From Oscillospiraceae bacterium (GTDB taxonomy: Bacteria > Bacillota > Clostridia > Oscillospirales > Oscillospiraceae), in NCBI GenBank assembly GCA_017398685.1, contig JAFQFH010000022.1, positions 1 through 48,796 on the forward strand: 48,796 nt of DNA, written 5' to 3'. Made by a program: the position numbers and the translations under genes. Positions 15,477 to 22,910 of this stretch are shown in pieces. The notes under the pieces were generated by a model. It saw only the letters and a list, made by a program, of their open reading frames with translations, made no database searches and was not told the DNA's origin. Positions within the stretch are counted from its first letter, which is position 1, and the number at the start of each line of letters is the position of its first letter.

Positions 15477-16592
15477 ATGCGCCGTTTCATCATCGCGCCG
15501 GACTCTTTCAAGGGCAGCATGAGCGCCCGGGAGATATGCGAGATTCTGGCAAGTGCAGTTGAAGAAATCGTCCCCGATGCAGACATAATAAAAATACCCA
15601 TGTCCGACGGCGGTGAGGGCATGGTTGATGCCTATCTGGGTATTCTGGGTGGAGAGAAAAAGCAGCTTTGCGTCACAGGCCCTAAGGGGCAGAGCGTCGG
15701 AGCCGCCTACGGCATACTGCCTGATGGCAGCGCCATCACCGAAATGGCGGAATGCGCCGGACTTCCTCTTATGGGCGGGGAGCTTGATCCTATGCACGCC
15801 ACCACCTATGGCGTGGGTGAGCTTCTCATAGCGCTTTCGGAGGCAGGCATAAAAAAAGTCCTCATGGGCATCGGAGGCAGCGCCACCAATGACTGCGGCG
15901 TGGGCATGGCGGCGGCTCTGGGCTATGTTTTTGAGGACGAAGATGGAGCTGAAGTGGCTCCCTTTGCCTGCAATATCGGCAGAATAAGACACATAAGAAA
16001 GCCGGAGACAATGCCGCAGCTCAATATCACCGTGGCCTGTGATGTGGACAATCCCCTCTGCGGTGAAAGAGGTGCCAGCGCCGTTTTCGGGCCGCAGAAG
16101 GGTTTGAAAAAAGAGCAGATAGGTCCTCTGGATGAGGATATACGTTCTTTTGCCGCGCTTATAAAGCGGGGGCTGGGCGTGGATGTACTGGATGTACCCG
16201 GTGCCGGCGCGGCGGGTGGCCTTGGTGCGGCTCTGATGGCTTTCTGCGGTGCAAAGCTCACGCCGGGCATTGAAATGCTCCTTGATGCGGCGGATATGGA
16301 CAATCTTTTGAATAATGCCGAGCTTGTCATCACCGGCGAGGGCAGAATAGATTATCAGTCCGCTTCCGGAAAAGTGCCTGTGGGCGTGTCCCGGCGGGCA
16401 AAGCGGGCAAAGGTGCCTTGCATTGCCATATGCGGCTGCGTGGGCGATGGGGCTGAGGCTGTGCTCGATGAGGGCATATGCGCTTTTTACGCCTGCACTG
16501 ACGGTACAAAGAGCTTTGAGGAGATAGTAAAAAGCTGCCGTGATGACCTGAGAGTCACAGCGGCGCAGGTTTTGCCCGGACACATAAAATAA
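15477..16592 (+). CDS. glycerate kinase (GlxK/GarK family)
   Basis: A 371-residue cytoplasmic kinase that phosphorylates glycerate so that it enters lower glycolysis. It opens with IAPDSFKGSMSAREI, the family signature, followed by KIPMSDGGEGMVDA, then MGIGGSATNDCGVGMAAALG and later GAGAAGGLGAAL and ITGEGRIDYQS, all conserved in the family. Length is normal. AAGGAGAG lies eight bases before the ATG. First gene of a unit with the methyltransferase and hydrolase downstream. Whether the product is 2- or 3-phosphoglycerate is not visible. Confidence 0.93.
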   Translation: MRRFIIAPDSFKGSMSAREICEILASAVEEIVPDADIIKIPMSDGGEGMVDAYLGILGGEKKQLCVTGPKGQSVGAAYGILPDGSAITEMAECAGLPLMGGELDPMHATTYGVGELLIALSEAGIKKVLMGIGGSATNDCGVGMAAALGYVFEDEDGAEVAPFACNIGRIRHIRKPETMPQLNITVACDVDNPLCGERGASAVFGPQKGLKKEQIGPLDEDIRSFAALIKRGLGVDVLDVPGAGAAGGLGAALMAFCGAKLTPGIEMLLDAADMDNLLNNAELVITGEGRIDYQSASGKVPVGVSRRAKRAKVPCIAICGCVGDGAEAVLDEGICAFYACTDGTKSFEEIVKSCRDDLRVTAAQVLPGHIK

Positions 16593-16604
16593 GGGGATTT
16601 TCAA

Positions 16605-17270
16605 ATGAAGCTTCTTGCAAACGCACTGATCAAGTTTATATCCGGCTTTTTATTGGTAGCTGCTCTGCTTTTTCTGCCGGCAGGCACATGGGCTTATCCA
16701 AACGCATGGCTTTTTATTGCACTTTTGTTTATACCCATGCTTACTCTGGGCGTATGGCTTTATCTGAAGGCTCCGGAGCTTTTGAAAAAGCGCGTAGGCG
16801 GCAGAGAAAAGGAAAGAACCCAGAAAGCCGTGGTGGCAGTTTCAGGCCTTGCCTTTGTGCTGAGCTTTGTGCTTTGCGCGCTTGACTTTCGCTTTGGCTG
16901 GACTGAGCTGCCGGACTGGCTTGTTGTAAGCTCCGCTGTTATCCAGCTTGCCTCCTACGGTCTATACGCCGCTGTCATGAAACAGAATGCCTACCTCTCC
17001 CGCACGGTGGAGATACAGCAGGGACAGAAGCTTGTGGACACGGGGCTTTACGGTATTGTACGGCATCCTATGTATACAGCCACGGTACTGATGTTTCTTG
17101 CAATGCCGCTGGTGCTGGGCTCATGGATAGGTTTTGGGATAATGCTTGTTTATCCCGCTGTGATAGTAAGCCGCATCAAAAACGAGGAAAAAGTGCTCTC
17201 CGATGGCTTGGAGGGCTATGAGGAATATAAACTGAAGGTGAGATACAGACTTCTCCCCTTCATATGGTGA
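16605..17270 (+). CDS. isoprenylcysteine carboxyl methyltransferase-family membrane protein
   Basis: A 221-residue membrane protein with about five hydrophobic helices. The C-terminal part GLYGIVRHPMYTATVL, then NEEKVLSDGLEGYEEYKLKV, is the signature of the isoprenylcysteine/phospholipid methyltransferase superfamily, which uses S-adenosylmethionine at the membrane. RHPMY and the late NEE...Y are the cofactor-binding parts. Bacterial members have mixed or unknown substrates. Gap of 12 bases from glycerate kinase and four to the hydrolase. Confidence 0.82.
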   Translation: MKLLANALIKFISGFLLVAALLFLPAGTWAYPNAWLFIALLFIPMLTLGVWLYLKAPELLKKRVGGREKERTQKAVVAVSGLAFVLSFVLCALDFRFGWTELPDWLVVSSAVIQLASYGLYAAVMKQNAYLSRTVEIQQGQKLVDTGLYGIVRHPMYTATVLMFLAMPLVLGSWIGFGIMLVYPAVIVSRIKNEEKVLSDGLEGYEEYKLKVRYRLLPFIW

Positions 17271-17274
17271 TACT

Positions 17275-17955
17275 ATGGATATAAAGCATTATTTTGTGGA
17301 ACAGGGGCAGGGTGAAAATCTTGTGCTGCTCCATGGTAACGGGGAAAACGGCGGATACTTCCATTATCAGCTGGAGGAATACTCAAAGCACTACCATGTC
17401 TATGCCCCGGACACACGCGGCCACGGAAAAACGCCCAGAGGCACGGCTCCCTTTACCATCTCCCAGTTTGCAGATGACCTGAAAGTCTTTCTGGACGAAA
17501 GAGGCATAGAAAAAACTCATATCCTTGGTTTTTCCGACGGGGCCAACATCGCAATGGTCTTCGCTCTGCGCTATCCTCAGTATGTGGATAAGCTTATTTT
17601 GAACGGTGGAAACCTGAACGGTGCCGGAGTGAAGCTTTCTGTGCAGCTGCCCATTATATTCGGCTACCATATTGCCTCCATGTTTGCCAAAAAAAGCGAA
17701 GGCGCAAAGGCCAACGCCGAAATGCTGGGGCTTATGGTCAATGACCCGGCACTCAAAGCCGCACAGCTTGCCGGTATTGAAGCAGAAACCCTTGTGATTG
17801 CCGGAACAAAGGATATGATAAGGGATTCCCACACCCGCCTTATTGCACGAAGCCTCCCCCACTCCCGGCTTGAGATAATCGAGGGCGACCACTTTATCGC
17901 CGCAAACCGGCACGAAGAATTCAACCGCATCGTGCTGGACTTTCTGAAAAACTGA
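17275..17955 (+). CDS. alpha/beta hydrolase
   Basis: A 226-residue hydrolase. LVLLHGNGENGGYF is the oxyanion-hole strand-turn, DTRGHGKT is typical, and the nucleophile elbow GFSDG places the catalytic serine near residue 84. A late Asp in GTKDMI and the His in GDHF complete a likely triad. No signal peptide, so cytoplasmic. It begins four bases after the methyltransferase, with only a weak ribosome site, so it probably depends on translational coupling. Substrate unknown. Confidence 0.87.
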   Translation: MDIKHYFVEQGQGENLVLLHGNGENGGYFHYQLEEYSKHYHVYAPDTRGHGKTPRGTAPFTISQFADDLKVFLDERGIEKTHILGFSDGANIAMVFALRYPQYVDKLILNGGNLNGAGVKLSVQLPIIFGYHIASMFAKKSEGAKANAEMLGLMVNDPALKAAQLAGIEAETLVIAGTKDMIRDSHTRLIARSLPHSRLEIIEGDHFIAANRHEEFNRIVLDFLKN

Positions 17956-17987
17956 ATGTATACCTGCTAAAAAGCATACTTGTGTCT

Positions 17988-18017
17988 ATTGTTTTGCGTG
18001 AAGCGGGAAAGTATAAT
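17988..18017 (+). promoter_or_regulatory. promoter of the EFR1 ferredoxin gene
   Basis: TATAAT at 18012-18017, with TTGTTT about 18 bases upstream, and AGGAGG just before the ATG at 18059. Confidence 0.5.
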
Positions 18018-18058
18018 AATCATATCGGTAAACGGCAAAAAATTACAGGAGGTAAATA

Positions 18059-18841
18059 ATGAGTAAGAACGTGATTTTCTGTTTTTCCGGCAGCGGAAAC
18101 TGTCTGGACATTGCAAAGAACATTGCAAAAGAGCTTAAGGACACAGACATTGTCATGATGCGCTCTGAACCTGTGGTAACGGATGTTACGGGCGCCGAGC
18201 GTGTTGGTTTTGTGGTGCCCTGTTTTGCCGGCGGTCTGCCCGGTGAGGTGGAGGAATACGTCAAAAAGATCAAAGTCAGCCCCAAGGCGTATACTTTCGG
18301 AGTTGCCAGCTATTCAGGCTATATGGGCATCGGTCTGAGCGTGATAAACAAGTATATCCCCCTGCTCTATTGGGCGGGTATCAGCCACCACTGTTCCTGC
18401 ATCTGGCTTTTGCCCCATAATCTGACCATGCCGCCGCTCAGCGTTGAAAAGTCCCAGGAGCGCTCCGAGAAGCTGGCAAAGAAGGTGGCGCAGGATGTAC
18501 TGGCAAAGAAATTCAAAAAGCTTGCGCCTCCCGCAAATCCACTGAATGTGATCGAGTCCAAGGCATGGGGCAAACTCTGCCCTGAAAAAGCCGCTAAAAT
18601 GCGTGTAAATGAGCAGTGCATTGGCTGCGGCCAGTGTGCAAAGCTGTGTCCCAGAGGGAATATCCGCATTGAAAACGGCAAGGCAAGCATTGGAACTGAC
18701 TGCATACAGTGTCTCAGTTGTCTGCAATTTTGTCCCACACAGGCCATTGATCTGGGCGGCGCCAGCGTGAAGCGTCAGCGCTACCATAATATCAAAATCA
18801 CTCCCGATGAGCTTTGTGAGAAGCTTATCCATATAGACTGA
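18059..18841 (+). CDS. EFR1-family ferredoxin with flavodoxin-like N-terminus
   Basis: A 260-residue redox protein. Residues 1-170 resemble a flavodoxin domain: FCFSGSGNCLDIAKNIA is the phosphate-binding loop for FMN. Residues about 180-240 hold two 4Fe-4S clusters, CIGCGQCAKLCP and CIQCLSCLQFCP. The combination is the EFR1 family, common in Clostridia and probably used in electron transfer. AGGAGG precedes the ATG. It has its own promoter and terminator. Confidence 0.93.
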   Translation: MSKNVIFCFSGSGNCLDIAKNIAKELKDTDIVMMRSEPVVTDVTGAERVGFVVPCFAGGLPGEVEEYVKKIKVSPKAYTFGVASYSGYMGIGLSVINKYIPLLYWAGISHHCSCIWLLPHNLTMPPLSVEKSQERSEKLAKKVAQDVLAKKFKKLAPPANPLNVIESKAWGKLCPEKAAKMRVNEQCIGCGQCAKLCPRGNIRIENGKASIGTDCIQCLSCLQFCPTQAIDLGGASVKRQRYHNIKITPDELCEKLIHID

Positions 18842-18850
18842 TCCAACATT

Positions 18851-18904
18851 TTGCCCTCTCCGTCACGCCTTGCGGTGTGCCACCTCTCTCAGAGGGAGAG
18901 GCAA
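18851..18904. repeat. REP-like palindromic element
   Basis: The outer ends TTGCCCTCTCC and GGAGAGGCAA pair, and two smaller hairpins lie inside (CACGCC with GGTGTG; CCTCTCTC with GAGGGAGAGG, partly overlapping). Compact palindromes of this style occur as dispersed intergenic repeats in related genomes; that link is from memory. Confidence 0.45.
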
Positions 18905-18947
18905 GTACAGGGTTTGTCTACAGCCTAAAAGCCAGACTACGGTCTAA

Positions 18948-18976
18948 AAGCCAGACGAAAGTCTGGCTTATTTTTT
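18948..18976 (+). terminator. terminator
   Basis: A 9-bp stem AAGCCAGAC/GTCTGGCTT with a GAAA tetraloop and ATTTTTTC. The stem half is also present just upstream (18928-18936), a short direct duplication. Confidence 0.85.
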
Positions 18977-19056
18977 CGATAATTTACAGTTTCTTTCACA
19001 TATGGGCAGAATATGTGCTATACTGTCAAAGTCTAAAAAATCAAACGGAGAGACAG

Positions 19057-20319
19057 ATGATAAGGAAAACCATATTGTGCGCACTGCTGCTATCTTCCGC
19101 ATTGATGCTTTTTGGCTGCGGCAGCAAGCTTGATGCAGGTATTGATATAATGACCAACGCGGTGGAGGAAATGAGCAAGCTGGAGCCTACGCCCGAACCC
19201 ACCATGACTTTAAGACCTACACTTGTACCAACCCCTCAGCCTACACCAGAGCCCACATCCGAGCCTTCACCCCAGCCCACACCTGTGCCAAGCGTCACCC
19301 CTTTTCCCGCACCCACACCTCAGACCGACTCCTTCCTCACAGGAAGCCAGAGAGCGGATTATCTGCGCTATGCCCCCTACAGTGACCTTGCCAACGATGA
19401 GCAGCGCACTGGCTTTGTGAAAACGGTATCCCGGGACATATCCGCCCATCTTACGGCAGATCAGGATGTGTCCGCCATATGCGAAAGCCTTATATACAAA
19501 GAGAGCGCCAATGTGGGCTTTCTTTTGCAGTGTGCAGACCGTTCAGGGCTCACCGATGCGGGGATCATGGACGTGTTTCCCGACTGCAATATGCAGTACA
19601 GATACATGGTGGACGTAAACGGCTTTGCCCAGTGCAGGCTCAAGGAATGTGTACCCTTCGGCGGCACAGTCACGGCTCAGCCCGGTGATATCATTTTCTG
19701 GCTGGACGGCGAAGGCAAGGCTGTAAACTACGGCATAATCAGCGCCGTTGCCGATACATATATACGCACCATCCTCACAAGACCTGACGGCAGCCACGCC
19801 GCTGTGGACATCAATTGGGGCAATCTGGGCGTCATATGCAGCGAAAATGCCGTTGTTGTTCACCTTATCTACCCTAAAAACGAACAGTTTGTGTACATGT
19901 TCTGTGTAAACGAGATGCGCCTGACTCCCGCCGCCGCCTGCGGCGTGATGGCCAATATCTACAAGGAGTCATCCTTCAGAAACTACATTGAGTCCGGCGG
20001 CAGCTACGGACTTTGCCAGTGGCTGGGTGAGCGGCGCAGCACTCTTGTTTCATGGTGCAATCAGAACGGTCTGGACTATACCACCCTCTACGGTCAGCTG
20101 CGCTTTATGTTCTATGAGCTCAGCTATGAAGAATATACACCCCTGGTGAATATTCTCTACTCTCTTGGCAACAGCCCCGATGATGCAGCAAAAGCCGCCC
20201 GCGAATGGTGCTACAAGTTCGAGCAGCCTGCCAATGCCGGGGATATAGGCTACTATCGCGGTATTTCTGCGAAAAATGACTTCTATCCCATATATTCCCA
20301 ATATTCAAACGGCATATAA
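19057..20319 (+). CDS. lipoprotein with NlpC/P60-like and phage-tail-lysozyme domains
   Basis: A 420-residue predicted lipoprotein that should work on the cell wall. The signal peptide ends LMLFGC with Cys21 as the lipid site. Residues about 45-90 are a Pro-Thr-Glu linker. Residues about 100-275 look like a NlpC/P60 or CHAP fold (TAQPGDIIFWLDGEGKAVNYG), but the usual catalytic Cys and the His of the HVGI motif are not evident; VNYGII stands in its place. Residues about 283-420 match a phage tail lysozyme: MANIYKESSF with Glu304 as the likely catalytic acid, then YGLCQWLGERR. The upstream in-frame codons are rejected because the lipoprotein signal begins at 19057. Probable peptidoglycan hydrolase; which glycan or peptide bond is cut cannot be said. 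Confidence 0.8.
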   Translation: MIRKTILCALLLSSALMLFGCGSKLDAGIDIMTNAVEEMSKLEPTPEPTMTLRPTLVPTPQPTPEPTSEPSPQPTPVPSVTPFPAPTPQTDSFLTGSQRADYLRYAPYSDLANDEQRTGFVKTVSRDISAHLTADQDVSAICESLIYKESANVGFLLQCADRSGLTDAGIMDVFPDCNMQYRYMVDVNGFAQCRLKECVPFGGTVTAQPGDIIFWLDGEGKAVNYGIISAVADTYIRTILTRPDGSHAAVDINWGNLGVICSENAVVVHLIYPKNEQFVYMFCVNEMRLTPAAACGVMANIYKESSFRNYIESGGSYGLCQWLGERRSTLVSWCNQNGLDYTTLYGQLRFMFYELSYEEYTPLVNILYSLGNSPDDAAKAAREWCYKFEQPANAGDIGYYRGISAKNDFYPIYSQYSNGI

Positions 20320-20333
20320 GTTTACATAACATT

Positions 20334-20368
20334 ATACAGCTCCTGTTGTTTCTTAACAGGGGCTGTAT
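20334..20368 (+). terminator. terminator
   Basis: A 14-bp imperfect stem (20334-20347 with 20355-20368) followed by TAATTATTT. Confidence 0.7.
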
Positions 20369-20388
20369 AATTATTTACAAATTTGCTA

Positions 20389-20417
20389 TTGTTGCATGGG
20401 CTGGAATTTATTATAAT
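20389..20417 (+). promoter_or_regulatory. promoter of the MMPL-GLUG operon
   Basis: TTGTTG (20389-20394), 17 bases, perfect TATAAT (20412-20417). Confidence 0.6.
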
Positions 20418-20468
20418 ATAGTGTGAAATATAATGGCTTATTGTGCCGATATGGCAGAGGAGCATATA

Positions 20469-22910
20469 ATGTCAAGAAATTCAGGTTATGGATCTTTTAT
20501 GGAGCGGGTAGCTGCCTTTATTGTGGATAAGCGCCGCTGGTTTTTCCTGATTTACATAGCAGCGGCAATATTCTGCGTTTTCTCTATGGGCTGGGTCACG
20601 GTGGAAAACGACATCACCCAGTATCTGGATGAGGACACCGAGACACGTCAGGGTCTTGAGGCCATGAACGCAAACTTTGCACCCCTTGCCACAGGCAGGG
20701 TCATGGTCACAAACGTGACCCTTGAGACTGCCTGGGAGATAAATGATACCATTGCCTCCCTTGATGGTATAAACATGGTGGAGTTTGACGCTACTGACGA
20801 GCATTACCGCTCGTCCTGCGCCCTTTTTGATGTGACCTTTGCCGGCGGCAACTTCGATCAGGTCAGCCTTGACGCTATGGAGGCCATCAAAAGCAGTCTT
20901 TCCCGCTATGACCTGTATATAGATTCCCAGCTGGGTCTGGATATGAACGACATGCTCCGCGGTGAGATGCTGGTCATTCTTATAGTGGCTGTTATCATCA
21001 TTTTTGCCGTTCTCATCCTCACCTCCCGTGCCTTCATGGAAGTGCCCGTGCTGCTTTTGAACTTTGGTCTGGCTGCACTTCTCAACATGGGCACAAACTT
21101 CATGTTTGACAAAATAAGCTTCATTTCAGACTCCGTGGCCGTGGTTTTGCAGCTTGCTCTGGCCATTGACTATGCTATTATCCTCTGCCACCGCTTCTCC
21201 GACGAGCACGAGAAAAAAGACGCCAGAGAGTCCGCAGTTGCAGCGCTCAGCAAGGCCATTCCTGAAATAAGCGCTTCCTCCCTTACCACCATCTCCGGTC
21301 TTGCGGCTCTGGCCTTCATGCAGTTTGGCATAGGCCGGGACATGGCTTTTGTTCTTATCAAGGCTATCTTTATAAGCCTTCTTACCGTGTTTACCTTTAT
21401 GCCGGGGCTTCTGGTGCTTTTCTGCCCGGCTATAGATAAGACCCGCCACAAAAAGCTTCTGCCGGATGTGAGCTTTCTGGGCCGTTTTGCGGTGAAAATG
21501 CGCCGTATTCTGCCGCCCATCTTCGCAATCATACTCGTGCTTGCGTTCATGCTCTCCAGCCGCTGCCCCTACTGCTACAGCTTCACAGACCTTGAAACCG
21601 CCAAGATGACCGAGCAGCAGCACGCCTATTTCAAGATTAAGGATGTATTCGGTACAAGCAACATGGTAGCGCTGCTGGTGCCCGCAGGAAACTATGAGGC
21701 TGAGCGGGCCATACTCGAGGAGCTGGAGACTTACGATGAGGTCAAGGGCACCATGGGCCTTTCCAACATAGAGGCTATGGACGGCTATGTACTCACCGAC
21801 ACCCTCACCCCCCGCCAGCTCAGTGAACTGATGGGGCTTGACTACGAAATTGTTGAAGCGCTGTACTCTCTATATGCCATGGAGAATAACCAGTACGGTC
21901 AGCTTATAAACGGGCTGGACGAATATTCCGTTCCCATGTTCGATATGTTCCTTTTCCTTAAGGACAAGCTTGATGAGAACAACATCAGCCTTGAGGGCGG
22001 CGAAATGGATGTGGGCGATATGCTGGGCCAGCTTGAAACCGCCAGACAGCAGATGAAAAATGACCGCTACAGCCGTATGGTCATTTACCTCAATCTGCCC
22101 GAGGAAAGTCAGGAAACCTATGATTTTTTACAGCAGATAAGACGCATCTGCGGCAAGTATTACGAGGGTGATTACTATCTGGTGGGTAACTCCACCAGTT
22201 CCCGCGACCTGTCGGACTCCTTCAGCATGGATAACCTTATAATTTCCACACTTTCCACTCTGTTTGTGGTAATAGTGCTGCTTATCACCTTCAAGTCCGT
22301 GGGTCTGCCCATACTTCTGATAGTCGTAATTCAGGGCAGTATCTGGATAAACTTCTCCTACCCCACGCTTATAAATCAGCCCCTCTATTTTCTCGGCTAC
22401 CTTATAGTGCAGGCCATACAGATGGGCGCAAACATAGACTACGCTATCGTTATATCCAGCCACTATCAGGAAGAGAAAAAGCACATGCCCCACAAGAAGG
22501 CTATTGTCAAGGCAATGAACTCAGCCTTTGCAACGGTCTTTACCTCTGGCACCATCATGTCCTCTGCCGGTATGCTCATTGGCAATATGTCAGCTCAGCC
22601 TGTTGTTGCCATTATGGGTATGTGTATAGGCCGCGGCACCATTGTTTCCATGGTTCTGGTGCTGTTTGTACTGCCCTCTCTGCTGGTACTGGGTGACTCC
22701 ATCATCGAGCGTACCCAGTTCAATGTTCAGCCTGTGCTGCCCCAGACGCAGGAGACCTCCGGCAGGATGCGTGTTCGCGGTTATGTACACGGTGAAGTTG
22801 CAGGCCGGATGGACGGATATTTTGAAGGCTATATTACCGGACATGTTAATCTGTCAGTGTCCTCTGACGGCGAAATGGAAGTGGAGGCAAAAGAAAATGA
22901 ACAGGTATAA
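20469..22910 (+). CDS. MMPL/RND-family transporter
   Basis: An 813-residue membrane protein with two similar halves, each a large external loop and a block of five to six helices. The hallmark Asp-Tyr pairs of MmpL-type proton relays are present: Asp234-Tyr235 in LALAIDYAIIL and Asp657-Tyr658 in GANIDYAIVISSHY. The family moves lipids or other hydrophobic compounds outward using the proton gradient. The start at 20469 is preferred over an earlier in-frame ATG at 20433 because AGAGGAGC lies in front of it. The C-terminal tail (about 755-813) is soluble with a GxxxGRMxGxxxG-like stretch. The last codons overlap the next gene by 14 bases. Confidence 0.9.
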   Translation: MSRNSGYGSFMERVAAFIVDKRRWFFLIYIAAAIFCVFSMGWVTVENDITQYLDEDTETRQGLEAMNANFAPLATGRVMVTNVTLETAWEINDTIASLDGINMVEFDATDEHYRSSCALFDVTFAGGNFDQVSLDAMEAIKSSLSRYDLYIDSQLGLDMNDMLRGEMLVILIVAVIIIFAVLILTSRAFMEVPVLLLNFGLAALLNMGTNFMFDKISFISDSVAVVLQLALAIDYAIILCHRFSDEHEKKDARESAVAALSKAIPEISASSLTTISGLAALAFMQFGIGRDMAFVLIKAIFISLLTVFTFMPGLLVLFCPAIDKTRHKKLLPDVSFLGRFAVKMRRILPPIFAIILVLAFMLSSRCPYCYSFTDLETAKMTEQQHAYFKIKDVFGTSNMVALLVPAGNYEAERAILEELETYDEVKGTMGLSNIEAMDGYVLTDTLTPRQLSELMGLDYEIVEALYSLYAMENNQYGQLINGLDEYSVPMFDMFLFLKDKLDENNISLEGGEMDVGDMLGQLETARQQMKNDRYSRMVIYLNLPEESQETYDFLQQIRRICGKYYEGDYYLVGNSTSSRDLSDSFSMDNLIISTLSTLFVVIVLLITFKSVGLPILLIVVIQGSIWINFSYPTLINQPLYFLGYLIVQAIQMGANIDYAIVISSHYQEEKKHMPHKKAIVKAMNSAFATVFTSGTIMSSAGMLIGNMSAQPVVAIMGMCIGRGTIVSMVLVLFVLPSLLVLGDSIIERTQFNVQPVLPQTQETSGRMRVRGYVHGEVAGRMDGYFEGYITGHVNLSVSSDGEMEVEAKENEQV

